Positions 34,021-42,555 are shown, counted from the first letter of the stretch. The stretch: DNA of 64,000 nt from Desulfoferula mesophila (GCF_037076455.1 NZ_AP028679.1:387501-451500), one strand, 5' to 3'. Notes: generated by a model not told the origin, from the letters alone. Numbers and translations are program-made.

Positions 34021-35036
34021 GGCGCCGGCTCCTGAAAATGGTCAAAGCCCTTATAAGTGATGGGCTCCTCCTCTCCTTGTTTTATAAGCGTGACCCCCGG
34101 CCCCTGGGTCAGGCGGCCCACCTGGGTAACGGTCAGGCCTTCGGCGGCCTCGGCCACCACTTGGGCCAGCAGGGGCACCTCGCCGGGGTCGCAGGTGAAC
34201 AGCAGCTCGAAGTCTTCGCCGCCCCCCAGGGCCCAACCCAGGGCGTCGCCCCCCAGGGCCGGGGCCACGGCCAGGGCGGCCGGGCTTATGGGCACCGCCT
34301 CGGCCTCCACCGCCGCCCCCAGGCCCGAGGCCCGGGCCAGGCGGGGCAGGTCGGCGGCCAGGCCGTCGCTCAAATCCATCATGGCGTGCACCCGGCCCGA
34401 TTCGGCCAGGGCCCGCCCGGCCGCCACCCTGGGCGTCGGGCGGCAATGGGCGGCCACCGCCTCGGCGGCGGCCGCCTCGGCGGGGTCGCGGCCCGCCTGC
34501 AGCCAGGCCAGACCCGCCCCGCTGCCCCCCAGGAGCCCGGTGACGCACACCGCGTCGCCCAACCGGCCGCCGGAGCGCAGCACCGGGGCCAGGTTGCCCA
34601 TGGCCCCCAGCAGGCACAGGTTGATCACCACCTGGGGCGCCTTGACCGTGTCGCCCCCGGCCAGCTTGAGCCCGTGGGCCCGCCCCTGGGCCACCATGGA
34701 GCCCACCAGTTCGGAGACGAAAGCGGCCGTGGGGCGGGCCGGCATGCCCAGGGACAAAAAGCCGTAGGCCGGGCGCGCGCCCATGGCCGCCAGGTCCGAG
34801 AGGTTGGCGGCCATGGAGCGGTGCCCCACGTCGGCCGGGCTCATCAGCTCCAGATCGAAGTGGGAGCCCTGCACCAACAGGTCGGTGGTGACCACCAGGC
34901 CGGTCTGGTCGCCGCCCAAAACGGCGCAGTCGTCGCCGATGCCCACGGCCAGATCGCCCCCCGCCCCGCCGGCCAGGTAAGCCACCAGGCTGATGATCTG
35001 TTCTTCGCTCAGGTGGGCGGGGGCGTCGGGGGGCAT
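34017..35036 (-). CDS. thiL: Thiamine-monophosphate kinase
   Basis: This 339-residue PurM/ThiL-fold protein has GIGDDCAVL, TTDLLVQGSHFDL, HRSMAANLSDLAAMGARP, GGDTVKAP, MDLSDGLAADL and the C-terminal GGGEDFELLFT. It phosphorylates thiamine monophosphate to the diphosphate cofactor. It lies between ndk and mltD in a three-gene minus-strand operon with minimal spacing. Confidence 0.96.
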   Translation of the reverse strand: MPPDAPAHLSEEQIISLVAYLAGGAGGDLAVGIGDDCAVLGGDQTGLVVTTDLLVQGSHFDLELMSPADVGHRSMAANLSDLAAMGARPAYGFLSLGMPARPTAAFVSELVGSMVAQGRAHGLKLAGGDTVKAPQVVINLCLLGAMGNLAPVLRSGGRLGDAVCVTGLLGGSGAGLAWLQAGRDPAEAAAAEAVAAHCRPTPRVAAGRALAESGRVHAMMDLSDGLAADLPRLARASGLGAAVEAEAVPISPAALAVAPALGGDALGWALGGGEDFELLFTCDPGEVPLLAQVVAEAAEGLTVTQVGRLTQGPGVTLIKQGEEEPITYKGFDHFQEPAP

Positions 35037-35039
35037 GGG

Positions 35040-35504
35040 TTAGCCGCGCTCGTCGGAGGCGTAGAGGAAGTTGATCACCGGCTGCTCATAGCCGAACAAC
35101 TCTTCGTCCTTGAAGAAACGGGCCACCTCCGCCTTGGCGGTCTCCACCGAGTCGCTGGCGTGCACCAGGTTGGCCTGCATGCTCATGCCCAGATCGCCGC
35201 GAATGGTGCCCGGCGCGGCCTTGCGGGAGTTGGTGACCCCGCACAGGCTGCGGCACACCTCCACCGCCTCCAGGCCTTCCAGGCACAGGGCGATGACCGG
35301 GGTGCGGCTCATGAACTCGCAGATGGTGGGGAAAAAGGGCTTGTCGGCCAAATGGCTGTAGTGGGCCTTGAGCAGGGCCTCGTCCAGCTGGATCATCTTG
35401 ACGCCCGCGATCTTCAGGCCCTTGGCCTCGAAGCGAGACAGCACGGTGCCGGCCAGGCCGCGGGCCATGGCGTCGGGTTTGATGAGAATCAGGGTTCTTT
35501 CCAC
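35040..35504 (-). CDS. ndk: Nucleoside diphosphate kinase
   Basis: The protein has 154 residues. GTG 35504 is chosen because AAGGAAG is upstream and the protein then starts ERTLILIKPDAM as in the family; in-frame codons upstream would add non-homologous residues. The phosphoacceptor His is in NLVHASDS; RTPVIALCLEG and GTIRGDLG are also seen. It balances NTP pools. It is slightly longer than typical (about 140-150), with an insert-like CGVTNSRKAAPG. Confidence 0.96.
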   Translation of the reverse strand: MERTLILIKPDAMARGLAGTVLSRFEAKGLKIAGVKMIQLDEALLKAHYSHLADKPFFPTICEFMSRTPVIALCLEGLEAVEVCRSLCGVTNSRKAAPGTIRGDLGMSMQANLVHASDSVETAKAEVARFFKDEELFGYEQPVINFLYASDERG

Positions 35505-35689
35505 GATATTGCTTCCTTGGGAAAAATCGTTGCGCTTCATATGGACGTAGGGCCGGCGGCCCAGCGCCGCCTCCCTGTCCCCAATTTGTTCAGAGGCGGG
35601 GGGGCTTGTCAAGAGATGGCGCATTAAAGCCTTTAATCTGGAGCCCGGTCGGTTCAAAATAGCCTAGTTGATCCCGGCGAGGAGGCGAT

Positions 35690-36502
35690 ATGGGCATTGA
35701 GGCGCAACTGAAGGAGTTCAGCGATTTCAGCATAACCTACGGCCCCCTGGTCCTGAAGGACCTGGCGGTTCTACTGGTGGGCCTGGTGGCGGCCCGGCTG
35801 GCCTTCTGGCTGTGCAAGGCCCAGTTGCCCCGCCTGGGCATGACGCCGCGCTCCGCCACCATGGCGGGCGTGGTGGTGGCCGCGCTGCTGATCGCCGTGA
35901 CCCTCACTTATTGCCTGCGCCTGATGGGCCTGGACCCCCGCCTGGTGGTGCGGCTCATGTTGGCCGTGGTCATCACTTTGGTGGTGCTGGCCTTTTTGCT
36001 CAAGCCCCTGTTGCCCAACCTGCCCTTCAAGGAGGGCAATACCGTGCAGATAGAGGGGCTCTTTGGCAAGGTGGAGGCCACCAACCTGTTCCACACCCGC
36101 CTGAAGACCTTCAAGGGACGCACCGTGTTCATCCCCAACGCTAGGATATTGGGCGGCACGGTGGTCAACTTCCACTTCACCCCCAACCTCAGGGTGGACT
36201 TGGACGTGACCGTGAGCTACCAGGCCGACCTGGGCAAGGCCGAGGAGATCATGCTTCGGATCATGACCGAGCACGAGCACGTGCTGCCCAAGCCGCCGCC
36301 GCGCTTTTGGGTGCTCAGATTCGGCGACAGCGGGGTGGAGATCTCGGGCCGCTGCTGGGTGCCCAACGTCAAGGCCTTTCGCACCAAGGTGGAGTGCTAC
36401 AAGAGCATCAAGGCCGAGTTCGACCGGGCGGGCATCCCCTTTGGCCGGGCCCGGCGGGCGGTGCTGTTGCAGTCGGCCGAGGCGGACGATCCGCGGGTGT
36501 AG
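35690..36502 (+). CDS. MscS-like mechanosensitive channel
   Basis: The 270 residues include three N-terminal membrane helices (about 20-42, 56-80, 85-108), then the MscS beta domain: EGNTVQIEGLFGKVEATNLFHTRLKTFKGR, VFIPNARILGGTVVNF. An alpha/beta C-terminal domain with FWVLRFGDSGVEISGRCWV follows. It likely releases solutes on hypo-osmotic shock. It has a GAGGAGG ribosome-binding site and is followed directly by a deleted R1 element. Confidence 0.92.
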   Translation: MGIEAQLKEFSDFSITYGPLVLKDLAVLLVGLVAARLAFWLCKAQLPRLGMTPRSATMAGVVVAALLIAVTLTYCLRLMGLDPRLVVRLMLAVVITLVVLAFLLKPLLPNLPFKEGNTVQIEGLFGKVEATNLFHTRLKTFKGRTVFIPNARILGGTVVNFHFTPNLRVDLDVTVSYQADLGKAEEIMLRIMTEHEHVLPKPPPRFWVLRFGDSGVEISGRCWVPNVKAFRTKVECYKSIKAEFDRAGIPFGRARRAVLLQSAEADDPRV

Positions 36503-36533
36503 GCGGCTGCGCCAGGCTGTGCCTGGCTGTGCC
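36503..36533. repeat. R1 element, internally deleted copy
   Basis: Right after the MscS stop, a left end (GGCTGCGCCAGG) is joined almost directly to a right end (CCTGGCTGTGCC), with the central hairpin missing. Confidence 0.6.
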
Positions 36534-36549
36534 TCCTCCGAGTGATGGC

Positions 36550-36583
36550 GTAGGTTGGGTTGAGCGAAGCGAAGCCCAACAAT
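36550..36583 (+). repeat. Dispersed repeat R2, copy 2
   Basis: GTAGGTTGGGTTGAGCG then GAAGCCCAACAATT. It follows an R1 remnant by 16 bases, as copy 3 follows R1 copy C. Confidence 0.7.
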
Positions 36584-36598
36584 TCCCTTGAGCCAAAA

Positions 36599-36624
36599 GG
36601 GCGGGGATAAACCCCGCCCCTACA
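36599..36624. repeat. Hairpin repeat R3, copy 2
   Basis: GGGCGGGG, loop ATAAA, CCCCGCCC, then CTACA. It is nearly identical to 11872-11898. Confidence 0.65.
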
Positions 36625-36657
36625 CGGCTCGCCGAGTGGAGAAAGCCCGGCGGGTAG

Positions 36658-36702
36658 CCCAGACAGCTCTGCTGTCTGGGTTGCCGAGCCTTGCGAGGCA
36701 AC
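36658..36702. repeat. Two adjacent hairpins in a repeat mosaic
   Basis: CCCAGACAGC/GCTGTCTGGG is a perfect 10-bp stem with a three-base loop (36658-36680). GTTGCC/GGCAAC (36680-36702) follows immediately. No T-run is present. The rest of 36503-36778 holds no gene. Confidence 0.6.
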
Positions 36703-36778
36703 AAGAGGTGGAACTCGGCAGCAGGCATCGGCGAAATCGCCTCGTTGCCGCCATGCATCGCGGCTCATGGAAAAGGCC

Positions 36779-37591
36779 CTATGGCTTTTCGGTGGCCTGG
36801 GCCAGGGAAAGCAGCATTGCTCCGGTCAACTGCTCCCGGTTGGCCAACCCCAAAATCCTGCCTTGGCTGTCTTGCACCAACATGTCTTTCATGCGCAGTT
36901 CCAGCATGCTCCTGAGCGCCTGGGACTGGGTGGCCTGGGCGGGCAGGAACTGGGTGTGCAGGGAGGGGAGCAGGAACGGGGCGGTGCGGTCCCCCTGGTT
37001 CAGGCGGTTCATGAAAACCGCCCTGTTCTGGTTGTTCTTCAAATGTTCCAGCAGCACTTCGGGCCCCACATAGCCCAGGGGGCGGCCCTCCGGGGCCAGA
37101 AAGACCACGAAGGCCAACTCCCCCCACTGCTCCAGTTTGCGCAGGTAGTCGATCATTATCTCGGAATCAAAGGGGGAGTGGGTTTCCTCCCGGGGGTCGC
37201 GGTTCTCGTCAACGGCTCGCGGGGCCGGCATCTGGATGTTGAGCAAAAAGGGCAGGGAAGGGTCGGACTGTTCCAACTGCTCGAAGAGCCTTGACACGGA
37301 TGCCTTATCGATCTGGTTGGCCTTCTCCGTCTCCATCTTTTGGTCGGCCACCTTCTTTTCCATCGGCTGGGACGCCTCTTTTCGGAACTTGGCTTCCCAG
37401 CCGCCCGGGCCCTTGAGGTTTTCGATCTGGCCGGTGAACACCAAATAGAGCAGGACCGGCAGCAGGAATATGGCGATGATCACCGACTCCTGCTTCAGGC
37501 CCAACACGCTCCCGGCCAGCCAGGCCACCAGCAGGCCGGCCACCAAAAAGGCGAAGGCGGCGGCGAGCTGCTTACCGTCCCACTTTTTCAT
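36779..37591 (-). CDS. Membrane protein of unknown function
   Basis: The predicted protein has 270 residues. The ATG at 37591 has GGGAGGGGG upstream. Two membrane helices (about 8-30 and 36-55) are followed by a charged coiled segment (KFRKEASQPMEKKVADQKME) and a soluble C-terminal domain (about 120-270) with repeated LGLANREQL-like and LGYVGPEVLLEHL motifs, possibly a degenerate CBS-like pair. No confident family. Confidence 0.65.
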   Translation of the reverse strand: MKKWDGKQLAAAFAFLVAGLLVAWLAGSVLGLKQESVIIAIFLLPVLLYLVFTGQIENLKGPGGWEAKFRKEASQPMEKKVADQKMETEKANQIDKASVSRLFEQLEQSDPSLPFLLNIQMPAPRAVDENRDPREETHSPFDSEIMIDYLRKLEQWGELAFVVFLAPEGRPLGYVGPEVLLEHLKNNQNRAVFMNRLNQGDRTAPFLLPSLHTQFLPAQATQSQALRSMLELRMKDMLVQDSQGRILGLANREQLTGAMLLSLAQATEKP

Positions 37592-37682
37592 GTCCCCCTC
37601 CCGGATCGAATGGACAAACCTCCCTTTCATGATAAACCATGCCCGCTCCAGGCCCAACAGCGCAGATTTCGGGCACAAAAAA

Positions 37683-37707
37683 GACCCGGGGCGCGAAGCC
37701 CCGGGTC
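37683..37707 (-). terminator. Intrinsic terminator of the rhodanese operon
   Basis: A perfect 10-bp stem GACCCGGGGC/GCCCCGGGTC, followed on the minus strand by six Ts (37677-37682). Confidence 0.9.
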
Positions 37708-37740
37708 GGAGGACCGGCGGACCAACGGTCCCGTTGGGAG

Positions 37741-38250
37741 CTACTCGGAGGAGGCTACGGGGTAGTCCGACTCCATCCAGGCCTTGATGCCGCCGGGATA
37801 GCGGTAGACGTTCTTGTAGCCCAGCTTCTTGGCCCACATGGCGCCGTTGTGGCTGCGGGTGCACTTGGGGAAGCCGCAGTAGACCACGATGACCATGTCC
37901 TTGTTGTCGCCCAGCAGTTTCTTGTACTTGGCCTGGTCCTCGGGCTTCATCTCGGTCACATCGGGGATGGGGAAGAGGAACTGCACCGCGCCGGGGAGGT
38001 GGTTCTTCTTGTAGGAGGACTCAAAGGGCATGGTGTCCACGATGACCATGGGTTTTTTGGCGTCCACCCAGCCCTTGAGGGTCGCGGTGTCCACTACTTC
38101 ATAGTCGCCGCGCTTGACCTCTTCATAAAAGGTCACCACCAGCTTTTCCTTCTCCAACTCCTTGTCGCCGAACAGCCCGGCGTAGGCCAGGGAACCCAAA
38201 GCCAGCACGGCGGTAAGGGTCAGCACGGTAATCAGGGAAAATTTCTTCAC
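37741..38250 (-). CDS. Exported rhodanese-domain protein
   Basis: The protein has 169 residues. The GTG start at 38250 overlaps the upstream stop (GTGA). A signal peptide (KKFSLITVLTLTAVLALGSLAYA) precedes a rhodanese domain (about 50-165) with VIVDTMPFESSYKKNHLPGAVQ. The active-site loop is YCGFPKCTRS, containing two Cys. It is likely a periplasmic sulfurtransferase or thiol protein. It is paired with a MauE/DoxX-like membrane protein. Confidence 0.9.
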   Translation of the reverse strand: MKKFSLITVLTLTAVLALGSLAYAGLFGDKELEKEKLVVTFYEEVKRGDYEVVDTATLKGWVDAKKPMVIVDTMPFESSYKKNHLPGAVQFLFPIPDVTEMKPEDQAKYKKLLGDNKDMVIVVYCGFPKCTRSHNGAMWAKKLGYKNVYRYPGGIKAWMESDYPVASSE

Positions 38251-38756
38251 GTTCTCACCTCTCTAGAGTTTGCTTGGTAAGCGTAACGCCAGGCCACGGC
38301 CGCCCGGCTTCCCCGGCGCCGCCAGCGCCAGAGGTATAGATAGGCCGCCATGGCCAGCATAATCAGGTCTCGGTGAAGGGCCTGGCGCAGCGAGTCGTGC
38401 TCGGCCAGATCGCTGGAACTGAAACAACCGCAGTCGATGTCCAGGCCCTGCAAGGCTCCGAACCACAGCACCACCGCGAACATGACCAAGAGGGTCGCCA
38501 ACACGCTGAGGCTCCCCTTGATATCCAGGATGAGCCCCACCCCGGCCAGAACCTCCAGGGCGGGAAGGCCCAGGGCCGCCACGGGAACCAGGAACTCCGG
38601 GGCCATGCCATAGCGGTCGATGACCGAGGCGAAGGAGCCAGGGTCCATGAGCTTCACCGCTCCCGCATAGACGAATACCGCCCCCAGAGCCCAACGCGCC
38701 AAGCGGTAAAGCCAAGGGGATAGAAAAAGCTTTTGCGCGTACGCCATTAAAGGCAT
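38247..38756 (-). CDS. MauE/DoxX-like membrane protein
   Basis: The 169 residues include four predicted helices: ARWALGAVFVYAGAVKLMDP, FLVPVAALGLPALEVLAGVGLIL, LSVLATLLVMFAVVLWFGAL and a later LIMLAMAAYLYLW. LDIDCGCFSS after helix three is the MauE-type Cys motif. MauE-like proteins support disulfide or redox maturation of exported proteins, which suits the adjacent exported rhodanese. It has an AGGAG ribosome-binding site. Confidence 0.85.
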   Translation of the reverse strand: MPLMAYAQKLFLSPWLYRLARWALGAVFVYAGAVKLMDPGSFASVIDRYGMAPEFLVPVAALGLPALEVLAGVGLILDIKGSLSVLATLLVMFAVVLWFGALQGLDIDCGCFSSSDLAEHDSLRQALHRDLIMLAMAAYLYLWRWRRRGSRAAVAWRYAYQANSREVRT

Positions 38757-38909
38757 GCGGCGCTCCTGAAAGGTGTCCGGCCCTTTAAGAGTTTCACTGA
38801 AAGTAATGTAGGTTCGCGTAGTTGTAAAATAGGAAATATATATGGTGGATTTATATGGGTATAGGAGATGACGATATTACCCGGACTGGCTTAGTATTTA
38901 AGTAGAGGT

Positions 38910-38915
38910 TATAAT
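38910..38915 (+). promoter_or_regulatory. Candidate -10 box upstream of the KaiC-like/XRE/cupin gene
   Basis: TATAAT at 38910-38915 lies in an AT-rich 180-base stretch about 95 bases before the GTG start. No good -35 hexamer is at the right distance. The gap 38757-39007 otherwise shows no feature. Confidence 0.4.
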
Positions 38916-39007
38916 AAAGTCTGTAAAACCGAACCGGCACTTATAAGGGATTGGCCCTACAATGCTTTTTGCCGGTTAATTATTTTGGGGCCTGGTTGGG
39001 AGGAGTC

Positions 39008-40303
39008 GTGGCGACGCAAGCGCAGAGAGTGGCTTCGGGGGTCAGCCAGTTGGACAAGTTGTTGGGCGGACTGCACATCGGCGACAACGTGGTGTGGCAG
39101 GACGACGCGGGCTCCCTGGCCTGGGAGTTTTGCCACAACTTCATCCTGGCTTCCCAGGCTCAACAGCGCCCCATCATCTATGTGACCTTCGACCGTTCCC
39201 CCAAAAACCTTTTGGACAAGCTGGGGCCTCTGGCCAATTACCAGGGACTGACCATCCTGGACTGTTTCACCTGGGGCAAGGGTCAGGGCAGCGAGATCTT
39301 CCAGCGCTTTTACCAAGAGACCGAGCCGCCCTGCCGGGTGGAGCCCATGAACCGCCCCCAGGATCCGGAGGCGGTGGGCGAGGTCCTCTACGCCCTGCAC
39401 GGGGAGCTGACCGGCGACGTGCGCTTCGTCTTCGAGAGCCTCACCGGCATGAGCGAGCTGTGGGGCGGAGAGGAGGCCATCCTGCGCTTTTACGGCCACG
39501 CCTGCCCCCGGCTCTACGAGCTGCAGACCGTGGCCTATTGGATCATGGAAAAACAGGCCCACACCACCCGGCTCAAGGCCCAGATCGGCCAGATAGCCCA
39601 GGTGGTCATCGAACTGGCCATCAAACGGGGCACCACCAGCCTGACCATCCTCAAGGCCGAGAACCGCTCCCTGGAGAGCCAGCACCAGCCCCACAACTAC
39701 TGGGTGCGCGAGCACACCGTGGTTTTCGACCAGCAGCGCCGGGCCACCGGCCTGGTGGAGCTGGGCCTGCGCCTCAAGGAGCTGCGGGTCAAAAAGGGGC
39801 TGAGCCAGACGGAGTTGTCCCGCATGGTGGGGGTGACCCCTTCCACCATCAGCCAGGTGGAGAGCAACCACATCTATCCCTCCCTGCCCGCCCTGCTCAA
39901 GATGGCCGAGGTGCTGGGGGTGGAGGTGGCCTCCTTTTTCTCCGATACCGGCCAGTCCTCCCGGCGCTTGGTGTTTCCCGCCGAGGACGCCCAGGAAGTG
40001 CGCCTGGAAGACCTGTCCCCCGGGGTGGTGAGCGCCCAGTTGCTCACCCCCATGGACTTTGGCGGCAAGGCCGAGCCCTATCTCATCGAGGTGGCTCCGG
40101 GCGGCTCGCTGCCCTCGCATTGGTTCATGCACAAGGGCGAGGAGATGGGCTACGTGCTCAGCGGGCGCCTGCAGCTCAAGCTGCGCCAAAGCGTGCAAAA
40201 CCTCAAGGCGGGCGACGTGGTCTACCTCACCTCCGAGATGCCCACCCAATGGAGCAACCCCGGCCGGGGCCCGGCCCGTCTTTTGTGGCTCAAGATCAGC
40301 TAG
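39008..40303 (+). CDS. KaiC/RecA-like domain (no Walker A) - XRE helix-turn-helix - cupin fusion regulator
   Basis: The protein has 431 residues. The GTG start at 39008 has GGGAGGAG upstream. Residues ~8-245 follow the KaiC/RecA-like pattern (ASGVSQLDKLLGGLHIGDNVVW ... IIYVTFDRSPKNLLDKLGPL ... VRFVFESLTGMSELWG), but the P-loop position reads QDDAGSLAWE with no GKT/GKS. Residues ~252-310 are a XRE HTH (LKELRVKKGLSQTELSRMVG, STISQVESNHIYPSLPALLKMA). Residues ~350-431 are a cupin (HWFMHKGEEMGYVLSGRLQLK). It probably binds DNA and a small ligand. A divergent or autoregulated target could be the downstream GltB-like gene. Confidence 0.85.
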   Translation: MATQAQRVASGVSQLDKLLGGLHIGDNVVWQDDAGSLAWEFCHNFILASQAQQRPIIYVTFDRSPKNLLDKLGPLANYQGLTILDCFTWGKGQGSEIFQRFYQETEPPCRVEPMNRPQDPEAVGEVLYALHGELTGDVRFVFESLTGMSELWGGEEAILRFYGHACPRLYELQTVAYWIMEKQAHTTRLKAQIGQIAQVVIELAIKRGTTSLTILKAENRSLESQHQPHNYWVREHTVVFDQQRRATGLVELGLRLKELRVKKGLSQTELSRMVGVTPSTISQVESNHIYPSLPALLKMAEVLGVEVASFFSDTGQSSRRLVFPAEDAQEVRLEDLSPGVVSAQLLTPMDFGGKAEPYLIEVAPGGSLPSHWFMHKGEEMGYVLSGRLQLKLRQSVQNLKAGDVVYLTSEMPTQWSNPGRGPARLLWLKIS

Positions 40304-40310
40304 GTCTTTA

Positions 40311-40411
40311 GGCCCCTTCGCCAGGCGGTGCTCTCCTCCTCGGCGTATCGGCATATACGCCTGCGGGCCTCGCTGGTCCGACGCCTTGCTCACGAACCCC
40401 CGGCTGTGCCG
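40311..40411. repeat. Dispersed palindromic element R1, copy C
   Basis: It starts eight bases after the upstream stop: CCTTCGCCAGGCGG, then CTCCTCGGCGTAT, loop and ATACGCCTGCGGG, CGACGCCTTGC and the right end CCCCCGGCTGTGCCG. It is about 25 bases shorter than copies B and E between the left end and the hairpin. Confidence 0.75.
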
Positions 40412-40433
40412 CTGATGCCTATCCGGCGATAGC

Positions 40434-40471
40434 GTAGGTTGGGTAGAGGGCGCGGCCCGAAACCCAACAAT
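40434..40471 (+). repeat. Dispersed repeat R2, copy 3
   Basis: GTAGGTTGGGTAGAGGG then GAAACCCAACAAT, 22 bases after R1 copy C. In the 618-base gap 40304-40921, the stretch between this repeat and the promoter at 40820 is AT-rich with no ORF. Confidence 0.7.
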
Positions 40472-40819
40472 GCCTATCCATACCTACTCCTTATGGCGTC
40501 GCCAAGGGCGGCAATTGCCGCCCGGCACCCCTCCACGAGCACCCGCCATTTTAATTTGTTGTTAATCCGGTTGCCGAGGCTTCTGTTCTTATCACTAAAA
40601 AAACAAGCATAATTTAAATTAATTATAATTTTTTATAGCCTGCCGGGGTGCATGCCGCATCAACGAGATATTATTCCAGGTAATACTGCAATATTGCCGT
40701 AAAACGCCGGACAAGCCCTAGGTTTTTCGTTGAGCCCATCATGAGGCCCTATAATATAACATATTTATATAACACGTAAAAATACTAATAAACCCAGATA
40801 AAAGTCCCGGGGCGGGGGC

Positions 40820-40848
40820 TTGACAAAGGTATTGGTTTTGGCTGATAA
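40820..40848 (+). promoter_or_regulatory. Candidate promoter of the GltB-like gene
   Basis: TTGACA at 40820-40825 is a perfect -35 box. The -10 region, TGATAA/GATAAG at 40843-40849, is modest. It lies about 70 bases before the ATG. Confidence 0.5.
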
Positions 40849-40921
40849 GGCAATAGTTGCCTTTAAGTAAAACTAATATAAACGGCGGGCGTTGCCGCCG
40901 CGCCAGGATCGGGAGGATACC

Positions 40922-42541
40922 ATGAACCTGAACCGCCCCAATGCCAACGAGGCCCTGCAGACCAAGAACCGCTCGCGTAGCGTGGCCCCCCAGTCGGGCA
41001 TCTGTTCCCGCTGCGTGGACGGCTGCAAGGGAAACTGCGACATGTTCAACGCCACCTTCCGGGGCCGCGAGCTGCTCTACCCCGGCCCCTTCGGAGAAAT
41101 AACCGCCGGGGCGGACAAGGACTACCCGGTGGATTACAGCCACCTGAACATCATGGGCTACGCCCTGGGCGCGGGCGGCTGCGTGGCCGACCCGGACCAG
41201 GCCACCTTCCCGGCGGTGAACACCGAGACCAGCTTCGGCACCACCCACCCGGTGCAGCAGACCATGCCCATCTTCACCGGGGCCCTGGGCTCCACCGAGA
41301 TCGCCCGGGCCAACTGGGAGCACTTCGCGGTGGGCGCGGCCATCACCGGCATCAGCCTGGTGTGCGGTGAAAACGTCTGCGGCATCGACCCCGGCCTGGA
41401 GTTCGACAAGCACGGCAAGGTGGCCAAGGCCCCGGACATGGAGCGCCGGGTGGAGGCCTACCGCCGCTATCACCAGGGCTATGGCGACATCCTGGTGCAG
41501 ATGAACGTGGAGGACACCCGCCTGGGGGTGGCCGAATACGTCATCGACAAGCTGGGGGTGGAGACCATCGAGCTCAAGTGGGGCCAGGGGGCCAAGTGCA
41601 TCGGCGGCGAGATCAAGGTGCACTCCCTGGAGCGGGCCCGGGAGCTAAAAAAGCGCGGCTACATCGTCACCCCAGACCCGGACAGCAAGGCCGTCCAGGC
41701 CGCCTTCGCCGAAGGGGCCATCACCGAGTTCGAGCGCCACAGCCGCCTGGGCTTCGTGGACCAGGAGGGCTTCATGGCCGAGGTCGAGCGCCTGCGCTCC
41801 CTGGGGGCCAAGCGGGTGACGCTCAAGACCGGGGCCTATCCCATGCGCGAGCTGGCCATGGCCATCCGCTGGTCCTCCGAGGCGGGCATCGACCTGTTGA
41901 CCATAGACGGCGCGCCCGGCGGCACCGGCATGAGCCCCTGGCGCATGATGTGCGAGTGGGGCGTGCCCGCCCTTTATCTGCACAGCATGGCCCACGAGCT
42001 GTGCAGCCGCCTGGACGCCCGGGGCGGCTGGGTGCCGGACATCGCCTTTGCCGGTGGCTTCAGCGCCGAGGACCATATCTTCAAGGCCCTGGCCCTGGGC
42101 GCGCCTTACACCAAGGCCGTGTGCATGGGCCGCGCCCTGATGATCCCCGGCATGGTGGGCAAGAACATCGGTCGCTGGATGGCCGGCGAAGACGGCGGCC
42201 TGCCCAGCACGGTGAGCAAATACGGCGCCACCAAGGAAGAGATCTTCGTGTGCTACGAGGAGCTCAAGGAGCGCTTCGGCGAGGAGATGAACAACATCCC
42301 CCTGGGCGCGGTGGGCATCTACACCGCCTGCCAGAAGCTCCGGGTGGGCCTGCAGCAGCTCATGGCCGGTGCGCGCAAATGGCGGGTGGATCTGATCGAG
42401 CGCCGCGACCTGGCCGCCCTGAGCGACGAGGCGGCCCTGGTCACCGGCCTGGATCACATCATGGACGCCTACCGCGAGGAGGCTCTCGATATAATCGACT
42501 CCCTGCCTAACGGCCACCGCACGGTCAAGGCGGTCGGATAG
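40922..42541 (+). CDS. FMN-binding glutamate-synthase-like protein (stand-alone GltB central domain)
   Basis: The protein has 539 residues. The ATG has GGGAGG upstream. The N-terminus has a Cys cluster (Cys28, Cys31, Cys35, Cys39) suited to an Fe-S cluster. The rest is the FMN TIM barrel of glutamate synthase: ELKWGQGAKCIGGEIKV, LKTGAYPMRELAMAIRWSSEAGIDLLTIDGAPGGTGMSPW, AGGFSAEDHIFKALALGA and IYTACQKLRVGLQQLMAG. There is no glutaminase domain and no GltD neighbour. It may be an archaeal-type amino-transfer or redox enzyme of undefined reaction. Confidence 0.88.
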   Translation: MNLNRPNANEALQTKNRSRSVAPQSGICSRCVDGCKGNCDMFNATFRGRELLYPGPFGEITAGADKDYPVDYSHLNIMGYALGAGGCVADPDQATFPAVNTETSFGTTHPVQQTMPIFTGALGSTEIARANWEHFAVGAAITGISLVCGENVCGIDPGLEFDKHGKVAKAPDMERRVEAYRRYHQGYGDILVQMNVEDTRLGVAEYVIDKLGVETIELKWGQGAKCIGGEIKVHSLERARELKKRGYIVTPDPDSKAVQAAFAEGAITEFERHSRLGFVDQEGFMAEVERLRSLGAKRVTLKTGAYPMRELAMAIRWSSEAGIDLLTIDGAPGGTGMSPWRMMCEWGVPALYLHSMAHELCSRLDARGGWVPDIAFAGGFSAEDHIFKALALGAPYTKAVCMGRALMIPGMVGKNIGRWMAGEDGGLPSTVSKYGATKEEIFVCYEELKERFGEEMNNIPLGAVGIYTACQKLRVGLQQLMAGARKWRVDLIERRDLAALSDEAALVTGLDHIMDAYREEALDIIDSLPNGHRTVKAVG

Positions 42542-42555
42542 ATCAAGGCTTGCCG

